A stretch of DNA of 29,417 nucleotides from Holophagaceae bacterium UBA1801 (GTDB lineage Bacteria > Acidobacteriota > Holophagae > Holophagales > Holophagaceae). Position numbers and translations under genes: made by a program. The DNA is taken from contig DCFP01000108.1 of assembly GCA_002319925.1 (NCBI GenBank), forward strand, positions 1-29,417, read 5' to 3'. Below, one piece after another: positions 1 through 6,805 of this stretch. The stretch's first letter is position 1, and each line of letters begins with the position of its first letter. The notes under the pieces were generated by a model. The model was not told the DNA's origin, did no database searches, and saw only the letters and a program-made list of their open reading frames with translations.

Positions 1-2
1 TG

Positions 3-1157
3 CTCACGCCCCAGAAGCTGCTGGAGAAGTATTTGGGCGAGAAGGTGACCGTGATATCGCAGAAGCCCAACCCCGATGGTCCTGGGACGAAAGAGATCCG
101 CGAGGAAGCCACCGTGCTTGCCACCAACGACGGTGTCGTGCTGCAGTTCCCGGATCGCATCGAGACGAACTTCTACGGGCGTTTGATTTATCCCAAGGTC
201 CCATCGAACCTGCGGGCTCGGCCCACGCTGGTGCTGAGCCTCCACTCCTCGGCAGACAAGGCTCAGCGGGTGGAATTGAGCTATCTCACGGGTGGGCTCT
301 CCTGGAAGGCGGACTACGTGGCCAACCTCGCCCCCGATGAAAAGACCCTAGATCTGAGCGGCTGGGTGACGCTGACCAATCAGAGCGGGAGCAGCTACCC
401 CAACGCGACCCTCCAACTGGTCGCGGGTGACGTGAACCGCGTGAAGGAGGAAGTGGACAGGGCCATGCCGGCCGCTGCACCCGTTTTTAAAATGAAGGCC
501 GCGGCTCCTCAGATGCAGGAGGAGAACCTCTTCGAATATCACCTGTACACGCTCGATCGTCCCACCACTCTGAAGGAGAACCAGACCAAGCAGGTAGCCC
601 TCCTCTCCGCCAGCCAGGTGCCCGTGCGCAAGGAATATCTGCTCCAGGGGCAGAACTACTACTACCAGTCCAGTTATGGAGATTTAGGGGATAAGCAGAA
701 AATCGGTGTCTTCGTGGAATTCGACAATCGTACGGAGAACCGCATGGGCATGCCCCTCCCGAAGGGCGTGGTGCGCGTCTACAAGCAGGACAGCGAAGGC
801 CGTTCCCAGTTCGTTGGCGAGGATTCCATCGATCACACGCCGAAGAACGAAACGGTGCGGTTGAAGCTGGGCGATGCCTTCGATATCACGGCTCGCCGGA
901 AGCAGACGGACTACAAGAACATCGGGTCCCAGGGCCGATGGCACTACGTTGTCGAAACCGCCTTCCAGGTGGATCTCAAGAACGCGAAGAAAGAGGCGGT
1001 GACCGTGAACGTGTTGGAGCCCATTTACGGCGACTGGGAGATCATCGACAAGAGCCACCCCTTCACGAAGGAAGCCGCCGGTACCGCGCGGTTCCTGGTG
1101 AACGTCCCCGCCGAGGGAAGCGCCACCTTGACCTACCGGGTCCGCACCAAGTGGTAA
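3..1157 (+). CDS. DUF4139 domain-containing protein (5' end outside window)
   Basis: The reading frame is open from base 3, so the start lies upstream of the window. An internal TTG at 33 is not a convincing start, because coding sequence typical of the family precedes it. The protein carries the DUF4139 core: the stretch LSYLTGGLSWKADYVA near residues 90-105 of the visible part, followed by TLTNQSG and LQLVAGDVNRV. The C-terminal half is beta-rich, with VEFDNR, the PLPKGVVRVYKQD segment and a final EGSATLTYRVRTKW. Proteins of this family are usually secreted or periplasmic beta-rich proteins of unknown function, sometimes annotated as mucoidy-inhibitor-like. No enzyme function can be claimed. 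The next gene starts 42 bases downstream on the same strand, so co-transcription is possible. Confidence 0.85.
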   Translation, partial: LTPQKLLEKYLGEKVTVISQKPNPDGPGTKEIREEATVLATNDGVVLQFPDRIETNFYGRLIYPKVPSNLRARPTLVLSLHSSADKAQRVELSYLTGGLSWKADYVANLAPDEKTLDLSGWVTLTNQSGSSYPNATLQLVAGDVNRVKEEVDRAMPAAAPVFKMKAAAPQMQEENLFEYHLYTLDRPTTLKENQTKQVALLSASQVPVRKEYLLQGQNYYYQSSYGDLGDKQKIGVFVEFDNRTENRMGMPLPKGVVRVYKQDSEGRSQFVGEDSIDHTPKNETVRLKLGDAFDITARRKQTDYKNIGSQGRWHYVVETAFQVDLKNAKKEAVTVNVLEPIYGDWEIIDKSHPFTKEAAGTARFLVNVPAEGSATLTYRVRTKW

Positions 1158-1199
1158 GTGCCTTGCGTTCCAGCACGGGATGCTCTTTGATGAATCCTG

Positions 1200-2687
1200 A
1201 TGCTGCCTTTCCTTCCCCTCGTTCCCTGGGCCCTCCCGCTCCAGATCCTCGCCTCGGATGAAATCCCGCAGCCTGTCTACGAGGGCGATTCCGAGGCGGA
1301 GACACTGCTGGAACCCTGGATCCAGGGTGCTTTAAAGGGCACGGCCACATTCGGATCCTGGCCACCAGGTGCCTGGACGGTGCAGCTGCATGAAAGCAAT
1401 GAGGAATTTGATCGGATCACGGGATCGGCACCTGGGCGCGCTGCCATCTGGATGGGCGCGACCCTTCATTTGCGTCCCTGGAAGACCCTCCGGCTCCGGG
1501 ATATTGGCGCGCTTTTAAGACACGAACTGACGCATCGGCGACTGGCCGAACAGCATCTGGAGCGGTGGAAGGAGGAAGCCGCCTGCATCTGGGCAGAGCA
1601 GCATACGCGGCCCCCCGAGGCGTGGCCCCAGGACCCGGATGCCGCGGCGCAGAAACAATTGAATACGGCCCTGGAATCCGGTACCACGGCTTCTCAGCGC
1701 TGGGCCTATCAATGGCTCCGGGCCTGGCTGGAGCATCGGCCCCTGCCGGTCTACCCCAGTCCGCGCCTCCCCAGCCCGAATCCCTGGCAGGTGGAGACCC
1801 TGCAGGTCAAAGTGGCCTGGCCCCCGGAGCGGTTGCCCAGGGTGATGAAGGTGAATGGCCGCGATTTCCGCTGGGCCCAGGGCGCCCGTTTTGAATTCGA
1901 GGGGGAGGTGCATTTCGGGCCGCGAACGCCTGTATCCAGGCTTGATGGCCAAGTGACCATCGATGGGGTTCAGAAGGGATGGAAGCTCACCTGGATCACG
2001 GAGGCGGATACATGGATTGCGGCGGCCACGGAGGGCGAACTGGGCGCCAGCGCTCCCTTCGAGGCGAAACGGGCGCTGGCGGCGGTGCTGCGCCTTTGGC
2101 TGACCACCCATCCCGCAGGCAAGCACCCGGATGGGAGCTTTTGCCCCCTCACGCACTGCGTGGTCGTCCGCGGGATGCCCACACCAGGGGGGCTTCGAGC
2201 CGCCACCCAGGCCCCGGCGTTGGATCTGGCACCGGACCGCGCTTTTTTTACGACTTCGAAGGGGGGCGTTTCCTGGAGCCCCCTGGAGGTCTGGGGCCAT
2301 GGGTCTGCAGTTGCAGGCTCTTCTCTGGCGGTGCCCCAGGATCGTTGGGGTACCTGGTTCCGGCGTTTGACCGCTGCCCAGGTGCGTATACTGAAAGCGA
2401 CCGTTAAACCCGGATTGAAACCAGGCCAGAGGGGACTGCGGCTGGGGCATTCCGGACCCTATTCCGTTGAATCCCTGCGGCTGGCCACGGGGCGGCGTTT
2501 CGGCTGGACCGCTTGGCCCAGCAACGCCTGCGAGGCTTCGATCCAACCCGATGGCAGCTTGATCCTGAAGGGTCATGGCCTTGGGCACAACGTCGGGCTC
2601 TGCTTGGCGACAGCCGTGTTCAGGGCCGGGCGAGGGGATTCGGCGGAAGCCATTCTCGAGGAAGCATTCGGATTGGAGGAACCCTGA
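1200..2687 (+). CDS. HExxH peptidase-like domain fused to SpoIID/LytB domain
   Basis: This 495-aa protein begins with a short hydrophobic stretch (MLPFLPLVPWALPLQILA) that could be a signal peptide. Residues about 60-140 look like a peptidase-MA-type zinc domain: HELTH at 108-112 fits HExxH, and the following LERWKEEAACIW resembles the segment carrying the third zinc ligand. Residues about 200-490 match the SpoIID/LytB family. TEGEL (278-282) aligns with the AGEM motif holding the catalytic glutamate of SpoIID lytic transglycosylases, FCPLTHC aligns with the family's D-x-THC segment, and GHGLGHNVGLC sits near the C-terminus. The family role is glycan-strand cleavage of peptidoglycan. Joining it to a metallopeptidase-like domain is unusual, and activity of either half is inferred from motifs only. 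The ATG at 1200 is the first plausible start after the upstream stop. Confidence 0.75.
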   Translation: MLPFLPLVPWALPLQILASDEIPQPVYEGDSEAETLLEPWIQGALKGTATFGSWPPGAWTVQLHESNEEFDRITGSAPGRAAIWMGATLHLRPWKTLRLRDIGALLRHELTHRRLAEQHLERWKEEAACIWAEQHTRPPEAWPQDPDAAAQKQLNTALESGTTASQRWAYQWLRAWLEHRPLPVYPSPRLPSPNPWQVETLQVKVAWPPERLPRVMKVNGRDFRWAQGARFEFEGEVHFGPRTPVSRLDGQVTIDGVQKGWKLTWITEADTWIAAATEGELGASAPFEAKRALAAVLRLWLTTHPAGKHPDGSFCPLTHCVVVRGMPTPGGLRAATQAPALDLAPDRAFFTTSKGGVSWSPLEVWGHGSAVAGSSLAVPQDRWGTWFRRLTAAQVRILKATVKPGLKPGQRGLRLGHSGPYSVESLRLATGRRFGWTAWPSNACEASIQPDGSLILKGHGLGHNVGLCLATAVFRAGRGDSAEAILEEAFGLEEP

Positions 2688-2719
2688 TCTGAAACTACAT
2701 TTTTCAGGAGGGTTTGCCG

Positions 2720-2779
2720 ATGCTTCTAACAGTTGGAGACGCCTGTCTGGAGTTGCCATGGTCGAGATCAAAAAGCTGA
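2720..2779 (+). CDS. possible 19-codon leader ORF overlapping the next gene
   Basis: An ATG at 2720 is preceded by a strong AGGAGGG ribosome-binding sequence (2707-2712) at good spacing. It opens a 19-codon frame that ends with TGA at 2777-2779, past the ATG of the 63-aa gene at 2758. The ribosome-binding site is better than the one in front of 2758, so the short frame may serve to deliver ribosomes to the overlapping gene by coupling. The peptide (MLLTVGDACLELPW...) resembles nothing I recognise. It may be chance. Confidence 0.25.
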   Translation: MLLTVGDACLELPWSRSKS

Positions 2780-2949
2780 CGGTTCCTCACGCTGCCGATG
2801 ACCCCTCCATTCCTGCCCAGCTTACGGCCCTGTTCGAGGCCGTGGCCCAGGATGCCGGGTGCTATGTCTTCGAACACCCTGAGGAGCACTGCTTCAATGC
2901 GGTGTTCGGAGGCCAGCAGGTAACGGTCTCGGTCGCGGTGCGGAAGTAG
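2758..2949 (+). CDS. small hypothetical protein, 63 aa
   Basis: The predicted protein starts MVEIKKLTVPHAADD and ends GGQQVTVSVAVRK. The frame is open further upstream, but that part overlaps the end of the SpoIID-like gene in another frame. ATG 2758, with a GGAG a few bases before it, is the best start. It has no signal peptide or membrane segment and contains two cysteines (GCYVF and EHCFNAVF). The composition and the final beta-strand-like segment suggest a small folded cytoplasmic protein. I do not recognise the family. A short frame with a strong ribosome-binding site overlaps its start (2720-2779), and a stable hairpin follows its stop (2988-3015). Confidence 0.6.
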   Translation: MVEIKKLTVPHAADDPSIPAQLTALFEAVAQDAGCYVFEHPEEHCFNAVFGGQQVTVSVAVRK

Positions 2950-2987
2950 GGGCAGGAATTTTTCCGATCAAACAAGCATGGGATCTT

Positions 2988-3015
2988 GGAGGGGGCTCTT
3001 TCGAGCCTCCCTTCC
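2988..3015 (+). terminator. GC-rich hairpin after the 63-aa gene
   Basis: GGAGGGGGCTC pairs with GAGCCTCCCTTCC around a TTTC loop, giving about 11 base pairs with one bulged T. It ends three bases before the ATG at 3018. The T-tract is poor (only ccttcctta). It could be a weak terminator, or a structure that affects translation of the hydrolase gene that follows. Confidence 0.45.
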
Positions 3016-3017
3016 TT

Positions 3018-4010
3018 ATGCGGAGCACCATGCTGCCATTCCTGCTTCCTGCCTTAGCTCAAGTGGCCCCAGCCGTGGCCGATCGAGAAATCGTCGTCCC
3101 GGCGTATCACGGCACTGCCTTGAAGGCCAGCATCCGGTCCGCCCAGGGACATCCCTGTTTTGCGGTCATGGTCGCGGATTCCGGACCCACGAACCGGGAC
3201 TGGTCCAGCCCGCTGCTGAAGGATCCCGAGAATGGCGCATTTCTGGAAAGCCACGCTGGGCGGGATCTTGCGCAGTGGTTCCAGCGGCAGGGCATCGGAA
3301 GCCTCCGCTACGACAAACGGCTCGTGGAAAGCCGGGACCCGAAGCTGGATGTCACACTGGATGCCCAGCTGGGTGACCTGAAGGCCATGCTTCAGGCGGC
3401 CCGGTCCCTTCCCGAGGCCAGGGGGAAACGGATTCTCCTGGTGGGGCATGGGGAAGGGGCTCTGCTATCGTTGTTGGCCGCCGGGGACGCGGATGCCCTT
3501 CTGCTCGTGAACATGCCGGGGCAGAGCATGGCGGGTATCATCACCGGTCAGGTCCGCAAGCGGTTGCCAGACGACATAGCCAAGCCCAATCTGGCTTACC
3601 TGGAGAACGTCTACCAGGCGATCCGCGACAGGAAACCGCTGCCGGCCGCCGGCAAGGATGTTCACCCCTCCATGGAAATCTTCGCGGCCTCCCTCATGGC
3701 GCCGGAGACACTGAGCTTCGTGCGGTCGACGCTGGACCTGGATCCGTGGGCACTGGCTTCAAAACTCACGATCCCCTGTGCGGTCGCTTGGGGGGACAAG
3801 GATATCCAGGATCCCAAACCCGAAAAGATCCCCGACTCCTTCCACGGCCGGATCATCGATCTGCCCGGCGCGAACCATCTCTTGAAACAGGAGAATCGCC
3901 CTCTCAAGAGTCTCTTCGGTCCCGAAGCCCTTTCCACGTACGGGGACAATACGCCCATGGCGAACCTCGCCCCCCTCGCGACCTGGCTGAAGGATTTTAT
4001 TCAGCGGTGA
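3018..4010 (+). CDS. secreted alpha/beta hydrolase-like protein lacking the nucleophile serine
   Basis: This 330-aa protein starts with a short signal peptide (MLPFLLPALAQVAPAVA). It has the alpha/beta-hydrolase layout: ADSGPTNRDW corresponds to the oxyanion-side AGSGPTDRDG motif of serine-aminopeptidase/dienelactone-hydrolase-like members. The nucleophile elbow follows at 143-147, then WGDKDIQD (acid) and PGANHLL (histidine). The elbow reads GHGEG instead of GHSEG, so position 145 is glycine and the serine nucleophile is absent. The codon is GGG, two substitutions away from the AGC/AGT serine codons. The fold is probably intact but the usual esterase or peptidase chemistry should not work. 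It may be a pseudoenzyme or binding protein. An alternative ATG at 3030 has a GGAG just before it and would still keep the signal peptide. Confidence 0.8.
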   Translation: MRSTMLPFLLPALAQVAPAVADREIVVPAYHGTALKASIRSAQGHPCFAVMVADSGPTNRDWSSPLLKDPENGAFLESHAGRDLAQWFQRQGIGSLRYDKRLVESRDPKLDVTLDAQLGDLKAMLQAARSLPEARGKRILLVGHGEGALLSLLAAGDADALLLVNMPGQSMAGIITGQVRKRLPDDIAKPNLAYLENVYQAIRDRKPLPAAGKDVHPSMEIFAASLMAPETLSFVRSTLDLDPWALASKLTIPCAVAWGDKDIQDPKPEKIPDSFHGRIIDLPGANHLLKQENRPLKSLFGPEALSTYGDNTPMANLAPLATWLKDFIQR

Positions 4011-4040
4011 GAGGACATCCGCCTTCCTGCCTTGGACAGC

Positions 4041-4069
4041 TGACTTGGAAGGGAAGCGACTGCTAAACT
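4041..4069 (+). promoter_or_regulatory. possible sigma-70 promoter with extended -10 for fabG-like gene
   Basis: TGCTAAACT at 4061-4069 is an extended -10 (TGN plus TAAACT). A weak -35 candidate, TGACTT, lies 17 bases upstream at 4041-4046. Transcription would start near 4076, about 24 bases before the ATG at 4100. The same CTAAACT core occurs just before the small gene at 11383. Confidence 0.4.
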
Positions 4070-4099
4070 GAGAAATTCGGCCTAAAAAATGGAGTTCCC

Positions 4100-4852
4100 A
4101 TGTTCTCACTGTCAGACAAGATCGCATTAATCACAGGCGCGAGCCAAGGAATCGGCGAGGTCATCGCGATGCAGCTGGCCCGCCAGGGGGCCATGGTCGT
4201 GTGCGCCAGCCTTCCCAGCACCGAAGCGGATCTGCAGCGGGTCGTCGCCGCGCTCAAGGCGGAAGGATTCAAGGCCGACTATGTGCTGCTCGATGTGCTC
4301 GATGCCGACAGTATCCGTGCAGCCGTGAATACCGTCGTTGAGCGGCATGGCGGGCTCCACATCCTGGTGAACAATGCGGGCATCACCAAGGACAAGCTCA
4401 TGATCCAGATGAAGGAGGATGAGTTCGACCTCGTGCTGGACGTGAACCTGAAGGGCGCCTGGATCGCGACGCAGGCCGTCGCCAAGACCATGATGAAGCA
4501 GCGCTGGGGCCGCATCGTCAACATCGCCTCCGTGGTGGGGCAGATGGGCAACGCGGGCCAGAGCAACTACGCCACCTCCAAGGCGGGCCTCATCGGTCTC
4601 ACCAAGACCGTTGCCCGCGAGTTCGCCAGCCGCAACATCACTTGCAACGCCGTGGCGCCCGGCTACATCGCCACCTCCATGACGGACAAGCTCAGTGATG
4701 ACGTGAAGGCCGAGTTCATTCGCCAGATTCCCCTGGGCCGGATGGGTTCCTCGGAAGACGTCGGCGCCGCCGTGGCCTTCCTCGCCACGGAGGAAGCCAG
4801 CTACATCACCGGCCAGATCATCGGCGTCAATGGCGGCATGCTGATGCCGTAG
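4100..4852 (+). CDS. fabG: 3-oxoacyl-ACP reductase-type short-chain dehydrogenase
   Basis: This is a 250-aa classical short-chain dehydrogenase/reductase with all expected signatures: TGASQGIG at 12-19 (cofactor loop), NNAG at 91-94, catalytic Ser144, Tyr157 and Lys161 (in NYATSK), and the APGYIATSMT segment after the active site. Length and motifs fit FabG, the NADPH-dependent reductase that converts 3-oxoacyl-ACP to 3-hydroxyacyl-ACP in fatty acid synthesis. The gene stands alone here, away from other fab genes. It could therefore be a paralogue acting on another 3-oxoacyl substrate, for example in polyhydroxyalkanoate or secondary metabolism. A GGAG precedes the ATG at proper spacing. A long inverted repeat after the stop (4887-4949) probably ends the transcript. 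Confidence 0.85.
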   Translation: MFSLSDKIALITGASQGIGEVIAMQLARQGAMVVCASLPSTEADLQRVVAALKAEGFKADYVLLDVLDADSIRAAVNTVVERHGGLHILVNNAGITKDKLMIQMKEDEFDLVLDVNLKGAWIATQAVAKTMMKQRWGRIVNIASVVGQMGNAGQSNYATSKAGLIGLTKTVAREFASRNITCNAVAPGYIATSMTDKLSDDVKAEFIRQIPLGRMGSSEDVGAAVAFLATEEASYITGQIIGVNGGMLMP

Positions 4853-4886
4853 GCGGACAATAAACAGCAAAGCAATACAAAGAAAT

Positions 4887-4949
4887 AAAACAGGATGGAC
4901 AGGATGTAAAGCAAGGCAATTCTGCTTTTCATCCCGTCCATCCTGTTTT
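4887..4949. terminator. 27-bp-arm inverted repeat, probable bidirectional terminator/dispersed element
   Basis: The left arm (4887-4913, starting AAAACAGGATGGAC) pairs with the right arm (4923-4949, ending GTCCATCCTGTTTT) at 25 of 27 positions around a 9-base loop. A-runs and T-runs flank it, so it would work as an intrinsic terminator in both directions. The core ACAGGATGGACAGGATG is itself a tandem of two similar 'ACAGGAT' units. Similar 'ACAGGAT..ACAGGAT' palindromes are, as I recall, scattered between genes in several bacterial phyla, so this may be a mobile or dispersed palindrome used as a terminator. Confidence 0.7.
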
Positions 4950-5049
4950 CCTTGATGCTGGAAATTGTTCAGTCTTGACGCCCATCAAGGCTGGTTGACT
5001 GATTTAGTCGGATATTTCTCCTGAAGACGGATTCTCCAGGAGGAACATC

Positions 5050-6291
5050 ATGAGCGAACTGATCGACAACCAGCGGATGCGGATCCAGACACTGAAAGAG
5101 GTCATCCTGCACCTTCACCGCGGGGAAGCACCGGAGGATGTCCGGGAGCGGCTGAAGGCCATCGTTTCGGATGTGGATGCCAGCGAGATCGCGGCCATGG
5201 AGCAGCAGCTCATGGCCGATGGCATGTCCCATGAGGAAGTGCGGTCCATGTGCGATCTTCACGCGGATGTGCTGAAGGACGTCATGGCCGAGCCCCGGGC
5301 ACCCAAGGCCCTTCCTGCAGGTCATCCCGTGCACCAGTTCCAGAAGGAGAACAAGGCCCTGGCCGCCGCCATTCAGACGGCGAAATTGCGGGTGGCGAGC
5401 CTGGCCTCAATGTCCGATGCCGTCACACCTAAGGCCGAACGCCTGGATGTGCTGGCCGCCTTCCAACCGCTCATGGACGTGGAGAAGCACTTCCGCCGCA
5501 AGGAACAGCTGGTCTTCAGCGTGCTCGAGCGGCATGGCACCAGTGGTCCCAGCAAGGTCATGTGGGGCAAGGATGATGAAGTCCGCGAGTTCCTGAAGGC
5601 CGCGCTCACGGCGCTGCGCGAGGAAACCCTGACGGGGGCCGAACTGAAAATATTGAAGGAGACCGTTCTGGAACCGGCTCTCTCCGCCTTGGACGGCATG
5701 ATCTACAAAGAGGAGAACATCCTCTTCCCCATGACCATGGGTCTATTCACGGAAGAGGAATGGGCCGAGGTCCATCGCCAGAGCCCTGAGTACGGGTGGT
5801 GCCTGGTCGCCCCGGATTCCGGCTACGAGCCCCCTGAACCGAAGGTCGTGAAGAACGCGCTGCACCTTCCTCCCGCGAAGGCCGTGCAGTTCCCCAGCGG
5901 AACCCTTTCCTTCGAGCAGCTCCTGGGCCTCTTCAACAATCTGCCCGTGGACCTCACCTTCGTGGATGCCGAGGACCGGGTGGCCTTCTTCAGCGAAGGC
6001 CCGGACCGCGTCTTCGAGCGCTCCCGCGCCATCATCGGCCGGGCCGTCCAGAACTGCCATCCCCCCAAGAGCGTGCATATCGTAGAGAAGATCCTCTCCG
6101 ACTTCAAGTCGGGCCGCCAGAACGTGGCGGAGTTCTGGATCCAGATGCAGGGGAAGTTCGTCCACATCCGCTACTTCGCCGTGCGCGACGGCGCCGGGGC
6201 GTACCTCGGCACCCTCGAGGTGACCCAGGACCTCACGCGCCTGCGCGCCCTCGAAGGCGATCGCCGCCTGCTGCAGTACGACGAGGCCTGA
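5050..6291 (+). CDS. DUF438 / hemerythrin HHE / PAS domain protein
   Basis: The protein has 413 aa in three parts. Residues 1-85 match DUF438 (LIDNQRMRIQTLKEVILHLHRG, then the MADGMSHEEVRSMCDLHADV segment). Residues about 90-245 form a hemerythrin-like HHE helical bundle, with candidate metal ligands in HPVHQFQKEN, EKHFRRKEQ and KEENILFPM. Residues about 290-405 form a PAS-type domain (LSFEQLLGLFNNLPVDLTFVD, ending EVTQDLTRLRALEGDRRLL). Proteins with this order are thought to sense oxygen or NO, or to handle iron in anaerobes. The ligand here is inferred. The ATG follows a good AGGAGG sequence. The next gene starts one base after this stop, so the two almost certainly form an operon. Confidence 0.88.
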   Translation: MSELIDNQRMRIQTLKEVILHLHRGEAPEDVRERLKAIVSDVDASEIAAMEQQLMADGMSHEEVRSMCDLHADVLKDVMAEPRAPKALPAGHPVHQFQKENKALAAAIQTAKLRVASLASMSDAVTPKAERLDVLAAFQPLMDVEKHFRRKEQLVFSVLERHGTSGPSKVMWGKDDEVREFLKAALTALREETLTGAELKILKETVLEPALSALDGMIYKEENILFPMTMGLFTEEEWAEVHRQSPEYGWCLVAPDSGYEPPEPKVVKNALHLPPAKAVQFPSGTLSFEQLLGLFNNLPVDLTFVDAEDRVAFFSEGPDRVFERSRAIIGRAVQNCHPPKSVHIVEKILSDFKSGRQNVAEFWIQMQGKFVHIRYFAVRDGAGAYLGTLEVTQDLTRLRALEGDRRLLQYDEA

Positions 6292-6292
6292 C

Positions 6293-6805
6293 ATGGAGAT
6301 CAACGCACTCACCAGGATCGGCGCTCTGCTTGACGCATTCCCGGGGTTGGAAGAACCCCTCATCCAGTACATTCCCGCCTTCTCGAAGCTGCGCAATCCC
6401 GTGCTCCGGGCCACGGTCGCGAAGCTGGCGACCCTTGAGCACACCGCGAAAATGGGCGGCGTACCGCTGCCCAATCTCATCGCCTTCCTTCGCCAGCAAA
6501 CCGGCCAGGAAGATGAACCCGCTGAAAAAGGTTCGGCCGCGGAACCGCAGAAAAGCGAGTGGCCGTCTTGGTACCAGCCGGAAGCCGTCTCTGCGGAGCT
6601 CGACGCAGCCTCGCTCCTGACCAAGGGTGGCCATCCGCTCGCAGCGGTGAAACAGGCTCTTGCCGTTGGACCCGCTGGAGCGATCGTGCTTCTGCGCAGC
6701 GATTTCGAACCGGCACCCTTGCTCGAACAACTGGCGCAGGAAGGCGTGCCGGTGGCCTGCGTCCAGGAGGGAACTTCCTTCCGGACTTGCCTCAAACGCC
6801 CTTGA
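6293..6805 (+). CDS. DUF1858 - DUF2249-like protein
   Basis: This 170-aa protein has a DUF1858-like N-terminus (residues 1-65), with the sequence MEINALTRIGALLDAFPGLE and the cue KLRNPVLRATVAKLATLEHTA. After an acidic linker, residues about 85-168 resemble DUF2249, a small TusA/SirA-like alpha-beta domain (LAVGPAGAIVLLRSDFEPAPLLEQL). The two domains often occur together next to DUF438-hemerythrin proteins, as here, where only one base separates the genes. The set is generally linked to nitrosative stress, NO or metal-sulfur chemistry, but the exact role is unknown. Its last 14 bases overlap the 3' end of the convergent ABC ATPase gene. Confidence 0.75.
   Translation: MEINALTRIGALLDAFPGLEEPLIQYIPAFSKLRNPVLRATVAKLATLEHTAKMGGVPLPNLIAFLRQQTGQEDEPAEKGSAAEPQKSEWPSWYQPEAVSAELDAASLLTKGGHPLAAVKQALAVGPAGAIVLLRSDFEPAPLLEQLAQEGVPVACVQEGTSFRTCLKRP

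Noticed and set aside
1515..2771. A 418-codon minus-strand frame opposite the SpoIID-like gene
   Set aside because: No family resemblance, and the opposite frame carries HELTH, GEL and THC motifs in the right order.
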